A stretch of 64,000 bases of DNA from a virus: IMG/VR virus record IMGVR_UViG_3300005537_000022, positions 34,383 through 98,382 of that record. One strand, written 5' to 3'. The notes beneath the pieces were generated by a model. It saw only the letters and a list, made by a program, of their open reading frames with translations, was not told where the DNA came from and did no database searches. This document shows, piece by piece, positions 51,553-59,687 of the stretch. The translations under genes and the position numbers were made by a program. Every line of letters begins with the position of its first letter. Positions within the stretch are counted from its first letter, which is position 1.

Positions 51553-52592
51553 GCGGGCGCAAGGTCACGCCCACCGGCATCCTTGCCGCGCCGTCGGACA
51601 TCCCCGAGCGCGAGTGGCTTGAGATGCGGCGCACCGGCATCGGCGGCAGCGACATCGCCGCCCTGGTCGGCCTCAGCAGGTACACGTCCCCGTTCCAGCT
51701 CTACCTGGACAAGCGCGGCGAGCTTCCCGACCTTCCCCGCTCCGAGGCGCTGGAGCGGGCCGCCGAATGGGGCCACATGATGGAACCGCTGATGGCGCAG
51801 CGGTTCTCGGACCTTCACGGCGTGAAGGTCCGCCGCGTCGGCCTGATCCGCCACGAGGCGGACCCGTGGCGGCTGGTGAACCTTGACCGGCAGGTCGCGG
51901 GCTGCGATGACGGCCCGTGCCTCCTGGAGATCAAGAACCGCTCGGCATGGAAGGCCGGGGAATGGGGCGAGTCCGGCGACCCGGCCGGCGTCCCGGACAG
52001 CGAGGCGCTCCAGGCCCACTGGGGCATGGGCGTGACCGGCTACCGGCACTCGCACCTCAGCGTCCTGATCAACGGGAACGACGACCGCCACTACCGGATC
52101 GATTACGACCCCGGCATCGCCGGGGACGTGACCGCGATGGCCCGCTCGTTCTGGCAGCGGGTGCAGGACGGGAACCCGCCCCCGGTCGACGGCTCCGACG
52201 CCGTGACCGAACTGCTGTCCGTGCTGTGGACCGGGCGCGAGAAGGCCGAAAAGATCATCGACCCCGCCGAGGCCGGCCCCCTCAAGGCCGAGCTCAGGCG
52301 CCTCCAGGCGCAGGCGGCCGAGACCGAGGCGCAGATCGCCGAAATCAAGAACCGGATGGCGTTCATGCTCGGCGACGCCGAGGAAGCCGTCTGGGACGGC
52401 GAGACCCTGTTCACCCGCCGGCAGAACGGCGCGTTCTCCGCCAAGCGGTTCGAGGCCGACCACCCGGATCTCGCCGCCAAGTACACGCACCTGGTCCCCG
52501 CGATCGACGCCAAGGCCCTCGCGGCCGACCAGCCAGAGCTTTACCGCGCCTACCGCGCGCGGGTCCTGCGCATTCCAGGGGGAACGAAATGA
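51549..52592 (+). CDS. YqaJ-type exonuclease (viral recombinase)
   Basis: 347 residues from GTG 51549. REWLEMRRTGIGGSDIAALV, SPFQLYLDKRG, AAEWGHMMEPLMAQRFSDLH, LVNLDRQVAGCDDGPCLLEI followed by KNRSAWKAGEW contain the conserved GIGGSD, E, D and E-x-K elements of the PD-(D/E)xK YqaJ fold. A C-terminal coiled coil (LKAELRRLQAQAAETEAQIA) follows. It would resect dsDNA 5' ends for the RecT gene directly downstream. Confidence 0.85.
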   Translation: MSGRKVTPTGILAAPSDIPEREWLEMRRTGIGGSDIAALVGLSRYTSPFQLYLDKRGELPDLPRSEALERAAEWGHMMEPLMAQRFSDLHGVKVRRVGLIRHEADPWRLVNLDRQVAGCDDGPCLLEIKNRSAWKAGEWGESGDPAGVPDSEALQAHWGMGVTGYRHSHLSVLINGNDDRHYRIDYDPGIAGDVTAMARSFWQRVQDGNPPPVDGSDAVTELLSVLWTGREKAEKIIDPAEAGPLKAELRRLQAQAAETEAQIAEIKNRMAFMLGDAEEAVWDGETLFTRRQNGAFSAKRFEADHPDLAAKYTHLVPAIDAKALAADQPELYRAYRARVLRIPGGTK

Positions 52593-53467
52593 CCGAGCAG
52601 GCTAACGGAAGCACCCTGAGAGACCGGGTGCGCAGCCAGCGGGAGCAGTCCGAGCAGCCGGACGGCAGCGAGGTCGACAAGCGCCGCGAGCCGCCGAGGA
52701 CGATCGCGCAGTTCATCGAGCAGATGAAGGGCGAGATGGCGCGGGCGCTGCCGAAGCACCTGAACGCCGACCGGCTCGCCCGCATCGCCCTGACCGAGGT
52801 GCGCCGCACCCCCCGGCTCGCGCAGTGCACCCAGCCGTCATTCGGCGGCGCGCTGATGACCTGCGCCCAGCTCGGGCTTGAGCCCGGGGTCACCGGCGAG
52901 GCGTACCTGATCCCCCGCAAGAACGGCCGGCTCACCAAGGAAGCCGGGCGCGACGTCTACGAGGTGCAGCTCACGATCGGCTACCAGGGAATGGCGAAGC
53001 TGTTCTGGCAGTCGCCGCTCGCCAGGTCACTCGACGCCCAGGCTGTCCACGAGCGCGACGACTGCTTCGAGTTCGAGAACGGCCTCACCCCCGTGCTGCG
53101 GCACAAGCCGTCGCTGGGAGACCGGGGTGCCACCACCGCCTACTACTCGGTGGCGACCCTGACCAACGGCGGCTTCGCGTTCACCGTCCTGTCGCGCTCG
53201 GACGTGGAGAAGATCCGCATCCGGTCCAAGGCCGGAACCGGGGACCAGGACAGCCCCTGGAAGACCGACTACGACGAGATGGCCAAGAAAACCTGCCTGC
53301 GCCGGATGTTCAAGCTCCTGCCGAAGTCACCCGAACTGGCCCGCGCGCTGAGCCAGGACGAGGGCATCCGGACCGACTGGGCCGAGGATGCGATCGACAT
53401 CCAGCCCGAGTACCCGGACGCGGTGCCCGGCGAGGTCGAGAACGACGAATACGGCGACGCGGGGTGA
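52589..53467 (+). CDS. recT: RecT-family annealase
   Basis: 292 residues from ATG 52589. EQMKGEMARALPKHLNADRL, ARIALTEVRRTPRLAQCTQP, SFGGALMTCAQLGLEPGVTG, EAYLIPRKNGRLTKE, VQLTIGYQGMAKLFWQSPLA, and SPWKTDYDEMAKKTCLRRMF are classic RecT motifs. It pairs with the exonuclease to anneal single strands in replication and recombination. The C-terminus is acidic. Confidence 0.93.
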   Translation: MTEQANGSTLRDRVRSQREQSEQPDGSEVDKRREPPRTIAQFIEQMKGEMARALPKHLNADRLARIALTEVRRTPRLAQCTQPSFGGALMTCAQLGLEPGVTGEAYLIPRKNGRLTKEAGRDVYEVQLTIGYQGMAKLFWQSPLARSLDAQAVHERDDCFEFENGLTPVLRHKPSLGDRGATTAYYSVATLTNGGFAFTVLSRSDVEKIRIRSKAGTGDQDSPWKTDYDEMAKKTCLRRMFKLLPKSPELARALSQDEGIRTDWAEDAIDIQPEYPDAVPGEVENDEYGDAG

Positions 53468-53646
53468 AGCGCTCGCCGATGCCTGCGCGCCGCATCCCGC
53501 TGAAGGCCGGCGGGGCGGCGGCGGGGCGGGAACGGGTCCCGCCCCGCCGCGTCCCCCTGCGGGCGGCCCCGGGGAACGGCCCGTCCCCCGGGGCGCCGGA
53601 CGGGTCGCGGCACGCGGCCGGCCCCGGAGAGACGGTCGCGCCGTGA
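53464..53646 (+). CDS. Short basic Pro-rich protein
   Basis: 60 residues from GTG 53464 (GTGA overlap). KRSPMPARRIPLKAGGAAAG looks like the opening of small HNH- or nuclease-type phage proteins, but no catalytic residues follow. It may be a truncated remnant. Disordered. Confidence 0.45.
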   Translation: MKRSPMPARRIPLKAGGAAAGRERVPPRRVPLRAAPGNGPSPGAPDGSRHAAGPGETVAP

Positions 53647-53936
53647 GGATCCAGCTCAGCCTCCTGCGGGGCACCGGCGCGGGCGCGTCGCAGCCGAACG
53701 GGCGCGGCGAGTGGAGGCCGTACGAGTGGGGCGGCAAGCCCGGATGGGACCCGGCGGCGCTGGGCCGTATGCCGTCCCCGTCGGAGGAGAAGCAGGCCCG
53801 GATGGCCGAGTTCGCCCGGCTGCGCGCCGAGGGCCTGACGATCGGGGAGGCCGCTAAGGCGGTCGGCGTCGGCGAGGATGCCGGCCGGGAGTACGAGCGG
53901 CACCTGAAGCAGGAACGGGAAAGGGGCGGGCGGTGA
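53643..53936 (+). CDS. Small HTH-like protein
   Basis: 97 residues from GTG 53643. A Trp/Gly-rich start (GEWRPYEWGGKPGWDPAALG) and a C-terminal helical segment ARMAEFARLRAEGLTIGEAA then KAVGVGEDAGREYERHL that fits an HTH. Coupled on both sides. Possibly regulatory. Confidence 0.6.
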   Translation: MRIQLSLLRGTGAGASQPNGRGEWRPYEWGGKPGWDPAALGRMPSPSEEKQARMAEFARLRAEGLTIGEAAKAVGVGEDAGREYERHLKQERERGGR

Positions 53937-54160
53937 GCGGGGACGGCCGGCAGGAGCCGCCGCTGACGGCACCGGAGCGCCCGCCGCTGACGGCCGGCGA
54001 GGTCGCGGCACTGTGGCGGGTCGACCCGAAGACGGTGGTCAGGTGGTCGAAGGCGGGAAAGATCTACTCGTTCCGGACGATCGGCGGCCACCGCCGTTTT
54101 CCCGCTGCCCAGTTTCCCGAGGGGCTCAGGAACGCCGCCCGCACGGACGGCCAGTCATGA
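53933..54160 (+). CDS. BldC-like DNA-binding protein
   Basis: 75 residues from GTG 53933. PPLTAGEVAALWRVDPKTVV, RWSKAGKIYSFRTIGGHRRF and PAAQFPEGLRNA closely follow Streptomyces BldC (LTPAEVA..FRVDPKTV.RW.KAG....RT.GGHRR). BldC delays differentiation in the host, so a phage copy could alter host development or regulate phage genes. It is coupled to neighbours by GTGA overlap. Confidence 0.8.
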   Translation: MSGDGRQEPPLTAPERPPLTAGEVAALWRVDPKTVVRWSKAGKIYSFRTIGGHRRFPAAQFPEGLRNAARTDGQS

Positions 54161-54951
54161 GCTACGCGGATGACCGCACCCGCCTTTTCGCGCCGTCCGG
54201 GCGCGTGGCCCACCTGCGCCCCCCGTTCGGGCTCGCGGACGTCCTGTGCGGCCGGCCGGAGCCGGAGGGCGGCTGGCTCGGCACCGGGAACCAGGCCGAG
54301 CATGACCGGGCTGCCGGGCTGCCGGCATGCAGGCGGTGCGGGCGGCGGGCGGCACTGGACGGCACGTCCGCCGAGCCCGTGACCGGGCTCGGTGACGCGG
54401 CGAAGACCCTGCTCCGCGAGCACGGGATCAGCACGGCCCTGTGGGCGCGGGCGAACTGGTACGTGGACGGCGGCTGGGGCGGGGACTCGTGCGGGTGCCC
54501 GGACGACCGCTGTATCGGCCATCACCACGATGCGGGCGGGGAATGCGGCTGCCTGCGGGCGCTGCTCGCCGACTTCACCGCGGGGAAGGGCACGGGCGGC
54601 ATGTTCGACCCCGCCGCCCTGCCGCCGGTGCGCAGGCCGTACGGCGGGTTCTACCGGCCGCGCAAGCTCACCGTCGTCGTCCTGGACGAGTACGGCGATG
54701 AGGAGGACGGCGGGATAGCCGTGTTCGGCACCCACAACGAGGACGTCGCCGGGCTCCTGGCCGACGAGGCCGCCGTGCGCCTTGAGGGGGCGGCCTGGCA
54801 TGCGGCGGACCCGGTGCGGGTGTGGTGGCGGGACGGGTACAGCGGCGGGCGCCGCTGCTGGGTGACCGACGAGCTCGCCGGCCGCGCCGGGGTGCTGTTC
54901 CGCCGCATCGAGGAGACGACAGGAGAGGCGGTGGGACATGGAACCGTTTGA
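54157..54951 (+). CDS. Cys/His-rich hypothetical protein
   Basis: 264 residues. PACRRCGRRAALDG is one zinc knuckle; GDSCGCPDDRCIGHHHDAGG and ECGCLRALLADFTA form a dense Cys/His centre. The C-terminal part (FYRPRKLTVVVLDEYGDEED; WWRDGYSGGRRCWVTDELA) is alpha/beta. Overlaps the next gene by 14 bases. Metal-binding is likely; function unknown. Confidence 0.6.
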   Translation: MSYADDRTRLFAPSGRVAHLRPPFGLADVLCGRPEPEGGWLGTGNQAEHDRAAGLPACRRCGRRAALDGTSAEPVTGLGDAAKTLLREHGISTALWARANWYVDGGWGGDSCGCPDDRCIGHHHDAGGECGCLRALLADFTAGKGTGGMFDPAALPPVRRPYGGFYRPRKLTVVVLDEYGDEEDGGIAVFGTHNEDVAGLLADEAAVRLEGAAWHAADPVRVWWRDGYSGGRRCWVTDELAGRAGVLFRRIEETTGEAVGHGTV

Positions 54952-55384
54952 GATCACCGACCATGACGGGGCGCGCGTCGGGGTGCGCGAATGCGGCCAG
55001 GACGAGCACGGCTACCTGTACGCGGAGGACGAGCACGGGACCGCCGTCTCGGTATGCGTCAGGCTGCCGGAGATCGGCGCCCTCGCCGCGGAGCTGTACC
55101 GGGCGTGCGGGAAAACGCCGCCGGCGATGCCCGGCCGCCCGGACCCCGGCTGCCGGCCCGCGGACAGCGTCAACGCCCGGTTCGCCGCGAGCATGCGCCT
55201 CCTGCGGCAGGAGCAGCAGGTGAGCCCGGCGCAGCTCGCGAAATCCGCGGGCGTCGCGAAGGACACCGTCCTCAAGCTGGAACGCGGCACGAACGGCGTC
55301 TCGCTGCGCGTCGCCGACTCGATCGCGACGGCGCTCGGAACCACGGTAGGCGCGATGACGGACGCCGGGGTGCGCTGTGGCTGA
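54938..55384 (+). CDS. XRE-type HTH protein
   Basis: 148 residues from ATG 54938. The N-terminal part (FEITDHDGARVGVRECGQDE) is beta-rich; the C-terminal 65 residues SVNARFAASMRLLRQEQQVS, PAQLAKSAGVAKDTVLKLER and RVADSIATALGTTVGAMTDA form an XRE HTH. A regulator within the early operon; target unknown. Confidence 0.7.
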   Translation: MEPFEITDHDGARVGVRECGQDEHGYLYAEDEHGTAVSVCVRLPEIGALAAELYRACGKTPPAMPGRPDPGCRPADSVNARFAASMRLLRQEQQVSPAQLAKSAGVAKDTVLKLERGTNGVSLRVADSIATALGTTVGAMTDAGVRCG

Positions 55385-55688
55385 CGCCCAGGTGCTCGAA
55401 CGCCCCGCCGAGACGGCCACGGGGGTCCCGAAGTGCCAGGCGATGATCCCGGTCTTCCTCGACCCGGATGACGCCGTGCCGCTCCTGATGCAGTGCCCCG
55501 AGGACGCCGAGGGGCTGTTCGAGGGCTGGTGCGCCTGCGGGCACGTCCGGCGCGCATGGCTGTGCGCGCCGCACGCGGAGCTGCTCGGCGAGACGGGCTG
55601 CCGGGCCTGCGCCGAAGACGAGGCGTACCCGCACGACTGCCCGCTGACAGCGGCCCCCGTCACGGGACGGGGGGACGGCCGTGGCTGA
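55377..55688 (+). CDS. Cys-rich small protein
   Basis: 103 residues from GTG 55377. CQAMIPVFLDPDDAVPLLMQ, CPEDAEGLFEGWCACGHVRR, WLCAPHAELLGETGCRACAE: seven Cys and two His suggest a zinc-binding treble-clef-like fold. Unknown. Confidence 0.6.
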   Translation: MADAQVLERPAETATGVPKCQAMIPVFLDPDDAVPLLMQCPEDAEGLFEGWCACGHVRRAWLCAPHAELLGETGCRACAEDEAYPHDCPLTAAPVTGRGDGRG

Positions 55689-56004
55689 CATGCCGTCCAG
55701 GACGCGCCTTGAGGCCGGCACCGACCAGGAGCTCGCCGCGGCCAGGGAACTGCGGGCCGGGCTGGCAGCTATGCGCGGCGACGGCGACTACCTGCTCGGC
55801 CTCGGGGACGGCCTCGCAGGGCTCCTGCGGGAGCAGTTTCCCGCCGCGCCGGCGCTCGGCCGCATCACGCTGGCCGTCGCCGGGTCGATCGCGGCGATGC
55901 GGGAATCCTGGAAGGCCAAGGGCATGCCGCTCACCGAGCGGGAAGTGGGCGCGGCAGTGCGCCTGGCTGCGGAGCGGCTCGAGCGGGAGGCCGGCCGTGG
56001 CTGA
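55681..56004 (+). CDS. Hypothetical helical protein
   Basis: 107 residues from GTG 55681. ELAAARELRAGLAAMRGDGD, GLAGLLREQFPAAPALGRIT and GAAVRLAAERLEREAGRG. All-helical. Overlaps both neighbours by eight bases. Unknown. Confidence 0.6.
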   Translation: MADMPSRTRLEAGTDQELAAARELRAGLAAMRGDGDYLLGLGDGLAGLLREQFPAAPALGRITLAVAGSIAAMRESWKAKGMPLTEREVGAAVRLAAERLEREAGRG

Positions 56005-56965
56005 GATGAGCGCCTTCATGTGCGGCGGCATGCTCCCCGCAGTCGAGCTTCCCGATGCCGGGGAGGGTGCCTGCTGCATGGGGGCGGTGATGGGCGGCCC
56101 GCAGCACTGCACCTGCTGGGAGCCCGTTTTCGACTTGGAGCAGCGCCAGCCGCAGACCGGGCCGATGGGGCTGCGCGCCGTCCGCTGCCATGACTGCGCA
56201 TATCTCAGGGACTCCCCGGAGCGGCGGGGCGAGAACGGCTACCAGGGCGATGCCGAGTCCCTTGAGCAGATGGCGCGCGACGGGTCTCCGTTCGCCTGCC
56301 ATCAGGGCATGCGCAAGCCGGTGAAGTACGTCCACCCGTCGGGTGCCGAGATCCCCGGCCATCCCGCCGCCTACGACCCGCCGGTGACCGGCGGCGTGCC
56401 GTACAAGGCCGACGGGTCGCCGGGCGACCTGTGCGCCGGATGGGCCGCGCGCCGCCTGCACTACATGACGCGGGAAGCCCCGGGGCCTTCCGCGTCCGCT
56501 GGACTCCCGGCCGGGGAAGACCACCCCAAGTCCCCTTCCCCGGCCGGGCCTGCACTTCCCGCGCCCTTTCCATCCCCCCAGGGCGCGGGAACCGGATCCG
56601 CCGCTGTCCCGCCCCCCGTGGGCACGGCGGACCACGGCGGAACGGTGAAGCGTCCCGTCCGCCACGCCCCGGGCGGGGCAACAGGCCCCCGCCCCCCTCG
56701 CCCGGGGCACCCACTCTCCCCGCCCCTGGTCGGCGGCGGGGAACCGGGGCCGTCCCCCGTAGCGCCCGGAGGCGGCCCCGGCACAAGCCCGGCGGGGGCG
56801 GGGCGTGATGCGGACCGCCCTGCTCCCGCCGGTTCCACCGGACAGGACGCCCGCGACGCGTGGAAACGGGAGATCGCGAAGCAGAACGCGGACAAGCGGC
56901 GCAGGCGCGGGAAAAGGCAGGAGCCCGGATACCGGCCGGGCATGACCAGGAGGCAGCCCGGATGA
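55997..56965 (+). CDS. Cys-rich protein with disordered C-terminus
   Basis: 322 residues from GTG 55997. The first 160 residues contain CCMGAVMGGPQHCTCWEPVF, RAVRCHDCAYLRDSPERRGE and FACHQGMRKPVKYVHPSGAE, a rich Cys/His set that suggests metal binding. After about 165 it is Pro/Gly-rich and disordered, ending in a basic helix AWKREIAKQNADKRRRRGKR. Function unknown. Confidence 0.6.
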   Translation: MAEMSAFMCGGMLPAVELPDAGEGACCMGAVMGGPQHCTCWEPVFDLEQRQPQTGPMGLRAVRCHDCAYLRDSPERRGENGYQGDAESLEQMARDGSPFACHQGMRKPVKYVHPSGAEIPGHPAAYDPPVTGGVPYKADGSPGDLCAGWAARRLHYMTREAPGPSASAGLPAGEDHPKSPSPAGPALPAPFPSPQGAGTGSAAVPPPVGTADHGGTVKRPVRHAPGGATGPRPPRPGHPLSPPLVGGGEPGPSPVAPGGGPGTSPAGAGRDADRPAPAGSTGQDARDAWKREIAKQNADKRRRRGKRQEPGYRPGMTRRQPG

Positions 56966-57231
56966 GCATCCTGGTGCCCGCGCCGCTTCCCCCGCTGCCG
57001 CCCGTCGAGCGCGTGAACAGCGCCCTGTTCGTGCCCGGCTGGGAGCGTGCCGAGCGGGACCGGCTCGACGCCGGGCGCTGCCCGGAGCCGGGGTGCGGTG
57101 AGCTTCCGCCGAACCACCGTGCCGGCTGCGCCCGCGTCCGCCTGCCCGACCCTGGCGCGAAGCGGTGCCGGTCGTGCGGATACGTCAGGGCCTCGCTCGG
57201 ATGCCGGCTGACATGCGGGAGCACGTCGTGA
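56962..57231 (+). CDS. Zinc-ribbon-like small protein
   Basis: 89 residues from ATG 56962. CPEPGCGELPPNHRAGC and RCRSCGYVRASLGCRLTC contain two clusters of Cys. Start overlaps the preceding stop. Unknown. Confidence 0.6.
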   Translation: MSILVPAPLPPLPPVERVNSALFVPGWERAERDRLDAGRCPEPGCGELPPNHRAGCARVRLPDPGAKRCRSCGYVRASLGCRLTCGSTS

Positions 57232-57527
57232 ACGGGCCGCTGGTCCGGATCGCCATGACCGGGGATCGCCACGGCTACGTGATCGCGGTCATGCCGGCGC
57301 CGGACAGGTACGGCAACGGCGAGCGCCTCGTCACAGGCGACGTCCGCAGGATCAGCGCCGACGGGGAGCCGGAGGCGTGGAAGGCGTGGCTGTGGCCCGT
57401 CGCGGGCGGTGCCGGGCGGCACGGCCAGTCCTGCGAGGCGGTCGAGAGCCCTAACCAGGTGCGGCTGCTGGAAAGGCTCCAGCAGCGGGCGGACAAGGAG
57501 TCCTGGTGGGAACGCGGCGAGTCGTGA
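57228..57527 (+). CDS. Small beta-rich protein
   Basis: 99 residues from GTG 57228 (GTGA overlap). PLVRIAMTGDRHGYVIAVMP, RLVTGDVRRISADGEPEAWK, then NQVRLLERLQQRADKESWWE. Strand-rich with a final helix. Unknown. Confidence 0.55.
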   Translation: MNGPLVRIAMTGDRHGYVIAVMPAPDRYGNGERLVTGDVRRISADGEPEAWKAWLWPVAGGAGRHGQSCEAVESPNQVRLLERLQQRADKESWWERGES

Positions 57528-57706
57528 AGCCCCGGCTCTCTCCCGCCGCGACCGCCGTCCTGAAGGCGTCCCGCCGCCTCCGTGACCGCCGGGCCCGGAG
57601 ATTCATGCCGCCGGGCGGCTGGCAGCCGGTCGACGTTCCCGCGTTCGGCCGCGAGATGGCGGCGATGGACGCCTGGGCGCGGGGGGTTCCGTGGTTAAGA
57701 CCGTGA
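57524..57706 (+). CDS. Basic 60-residue protein
   Basis: GTG 57524 (GTGA overlap). KPRLSPAATAVLKASRRLRD, RRARRFMPPGGWQPVDVPAF. The end uses a TTA codon (TGG-TTA-AGA), rare in this DNA and dependent on the bldA tRNA in Streptomyces. Nucleic-acid binding possible. Confidence 0.5.
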   Translation: MKPRLSPAATAVLKASRRLRDRRARRFMPPGGWQPVDVPAFGREMAAMDAWARGVPWLRP

Positions 57707-57837
57707 CCCGCGCCCGCTGCATGCGCTGCGGCTGGAGCGCCGAAGGCGACCCGGAGAAGACCGACAAGGCGGCTGAGAAGCACACCGCCGTCGACCATCC
57801 CACGGCGACCGTGACGGAGCCGGAGGCGGTCACGTGA
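57703..57837 (+). CDS. 44-residue zinc-finger protein
   Basis: GTG 57703 (GTGA overlap): TRARCMRCGWSAEGDPEKTD, then KAAEKHTAVDHPTATV. CxxC...HxxxH looks like a C2H2-type finger. GTG 57691 is an alternative start. Coupled also to the next gene (GTGA). Confidence 0.6.
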   Translation: MTRARCMRCGWSAEGDPEKTDKAAEKHTAVDHPTATVTEPEAVT

Positions 57838-58055
57838 CCAACTCCGACATCCGCGCGTTCCTGGCCGGATGCGACCCCCGCGCGGCCCGCACGGGCTGCG
57901 GGATCACCCAGGCGGTGATCGCCGCCGCGGTCGGCTGCACGCGGAGGACGGTGGGGCATTGGGAGCGCCGGGTGAGTACCCCGTCGGGAGCCCTCGGTGC
58001 CCGCTACTGCCGGATCATCGCGGGGTTTCAGCGGCACCTGGCGGTGACCTGGTGA
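57834..58055 (+). CDS. HTH protein
   Basis: 73 residues from GTG 57834. TGCGITQAVIAAAVGCTRRT then VGHWERRVSTPSGALGARYC fit an XRE-like HTH (recognition helix TRRTVGHWERR). Small regulator of the early operon; unknown target. Confidence 0.65.
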   Translation: MTNSDIRAFLAGCDPRAARTGCGITQAVIAAAVGCTRRTVGHWERRVSTPSGALGARYCRIIAGFQRHLAVTW

Positions 58056-58333
58056 GCCTGTTCTGGCGGTTCGCGCTCGCGGGAGGCTTGTGGATGCTCC
58101 CCGGTGCCGCCCTGTACCTGGCCTGCGCCGCGTGGGCCCTGGTGCCGGTGGCCCTGTCGCGGATCGGGCGGTTCGCGCGGAGCCTGGACACCGCGGTGAA
58201 GCCCGACGATCCCCACCCGTACGCGGCCGAGGTCTCGTGGCCGGGGTCGTGCTGGTGCGGGCGCGGCAAGGAGCACCCGAAGCACCTCAAGGCCGGCGGG
58301 GCGATGACGGCGCTGAAGGAGGACCGGCGTTGA
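58052..58333 (+). CDS. Small membrane protein with Cys/His tail
   Basis: 93 residues from GTG 58052. Hydrophobic FALAGGLWMLPGAALYLACA and AWALVPVALSRIGRFARS give one or two membrane segments; the tail has CWCGRGKEHPKHLKAGGA, a possible metal site facing the cytoplasm. Unknown; a lysis or exclusion role cannot be excluded. Confidence 0.6.
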   Translation: MSLFWRFALAGGLWMLPGAALYLACAAWALVPVALSRIGRFARSLDTAVKPDDPHPYAAEVSWPGSCWCGRGKEHPKHLKAGGAMTALKEDRR

Positions 58334-58382
58334 CCCGGCTCCTGGAGGAGACTCCCCGGCTGCGGAGGCGGCGGTGACCGGG

Positions 58383-58658
58383 TCAGGGCTCGCGGCGCTT
58401 GGCCTGCGATCTGAGGTACCGCTGCGTGGGCTCGATCTCGCCGCGCCTGATGCGCTCGTCCTCGATGTGACGGCGGATCGTCTCGCGGGTCAGGCCGGTC
58501 GCGGCGACGAGGTCGCGCTGCCGCCTGCCCGCCTTGTCGGCCGCGTACAGCGCGGCGGCGAGGCGCGCGATGCGCTTCGGCTGGCCCTGCACGTCGGCGA
58601 GGGCTTCGGCGAGTTCGGTCATGGCCTGCTCCGGGTCCACTGGGTCATGTTGCCACAC
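58383..58658 (-). CDS. HTH regulator
   Basis: About 91 residues from GTG 58658 (ATG 58622 would be 79). AMTELAEALADVQGQPKRIA, RLAAALYAADKAGRRQRDLV, AATGLTRETIRRHIEDERIR contain an HTH with GLTRETIRRHIE. It is on the minus strand within the early operon. A TAGGCT lies near 58680-58675 upstream. It probably binds the GATGTGGC repeats; inferred. Confidence 0.65.
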   Translation of the reverse strand: MWQHDPVDPEQAMTELAEALADVQGQPKRIARLAAALYAADKAGRRQRDLVAATGLTRETIRRHIEDERIRRGEIEPTQRYLRSQAKRREP

Positions 58659-58735
58659 GGATGTGGCCAACTCCAGCCTAGCAGTACGGCCAATCGATGT
58701 GGCCTTGTTGACCATGCCTATCTGATGTGGCATCT
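58655..58735. promoter_or_regulatory. Direct repeats GATGTGGC between divergent genes
   Basis: Three direct copies of GATGTGGC start near 58660, 58699 and 58725, in an AT-richer gap. Extended forms are GGATGTGGCCAA, CGATGTGGCCTT and TGATGTGGCATC. They suit a dimeric HTH controlling both 58383 and 58804 genes. Confidence 0.55.
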
Positions 58736-58803
58736 TTAGTGTTGCACGGCCGGATGGGCCGTGCCGGTATGCGGGGAGGGCGGCATTGGGAACCAGAGGG
58801 TTC

Positions 58804-59361
58804 ATGACCTTCGTCATCGACGGCGGCGAGAAGACCGCCTACCGGCACTCGGACGCCTACCCCGGCGCCTTCGGGCTGGACGTCCTGCGCTGGCTGCGGG
58901 AGGCGTCACGGGACGCCGGCACGCTGGCCGTGCGGGCGCGCGCCCTCCGCGTCGCATCCCCGGATTCCGCCCCTGCGCCCGCCGACGTCGAGCGCCTGCG
59001 GCGCTTCGCGGACGGCGGGAGCCGGGCGTACTCCGACTGGTACTGGCTCCTGCGCCGCACCCAGGACAACCCGGGCCTCATGCTGGACGCCGGCGTCATC
59101 GAGGACGCCGGCGGGTTCCCCTGCGAGCCGCTGGCCCGGTGGGGCTACGTCGCCGACATCGACGCCCGGCGGTTCGAGGTCTACCAGGGCGGCCAGAGAG
59201 AACCCCACCGCCGGGGCCGCTTCGCCGGGCGGCGGATCGCACCCGAACCGGGGCGCACCGCCTTCTGGCCGGCCGCGCTCGCCGCCTCGTGGCCGTTCGG
59301 CGCGCTCCCCTCCGACGATGAATTCACGGCGGCCTGCCGGGAGACGGAGAGTGCCGGGTGA
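58804..59361 (+). CDS. Hypothetical actinophage protein
   Basis: 185 residues from ATG 58804 (TTG 58786 alternative). TFVIDGGEKTAYRHSDAYPG, AFGLDVLRWLREASRDAGTL, YSDWYWLLRRTQDNPGLMLD, GYVADIDARRFEVYQGGQRE: a start reminiscent of proteins common in actinophages (FVIDG..K.AY.H.D.YP..LG.DVL). The order of strands recalls Ntn-hydrolase-like phage proteins, but no nucleophile is obvious. Unknown. Confidence 0.65.
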   Translation: MTFVIDGGEKTAYRHSDAYPGAFGLDVLRWLREASRDAGTLAVRARALRVASPDSAPAPADVERLRRFADGGSRAYSDWYWLLRRTQDNPGLMLDAGVIEDAGGFPCEPLARWGYVADIDARRFEVYQGGQREPHRRGRFAGRRIAPEPGRTAFWPAALAASWPFGALPSDDEFTAACRETESAG

Positions 59362-59687
59362 AAGAGGTCATCTACCTCGCCGTCAGCCGCTCGAAGGTTG
59401 AGCGCATGACGAAGAACCTGCCCGACCTCAGGCGCGGCGAGATCCCCGTGAAGCTGGAGATCACCGTCGATGACAGCGCGTTCCGCGAGCCCGTCATCAC
59501 CAGGCAGGTCCACATCGCCGACTGGCGCGAGGGAACCGATATCGCCGACGTCGAGCTGAAGGAAGCCGTCATCACCGAGGAAGAGGCGGCGCTGATCCGC
59601 GCTCGCCGTCTCGCCAGGATGCAGGAAATCCTCATCGCCCACGGGTGGGAAGTCTTCGCGCCGGAAGACGAGGACGGCGATGAGTGA
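59358..59687 (+). CDS. Hypothetical protein
   Basis: 109 residues from GTG 59358. VIYLAVSRSKVERMTKNLPD, GEIPVKLEITVDDSAFREPV and VELKEAVITEEEAALIRARR: alpha/beta with acidic C-terminus. Less GC-rich codon use than neighbours in places. Unknown. Confidence 0.65.
   Translation: MKEVIYLAVSRSKVERMTKNLPDLRRGEIPVKLEITVDDSAFREPVITRQVHIADWREGTDIADVELKEAVITEEEAALIRARRLARMQEILIAHGWEVFAPEDEDGDE

Noticed and set aside
53464-53646. 60-residue protein as HNH endonuclease
   Set aside because: Only the basic opening resembles such proteins; no His/Asn catalytic set follows.
58052-58333. Small membrane protein as a holin
   Set aside because: One or two membrane segments fit, but no endolysin is adjacent and the tail has a Cys/His cluster; evidence too weak.
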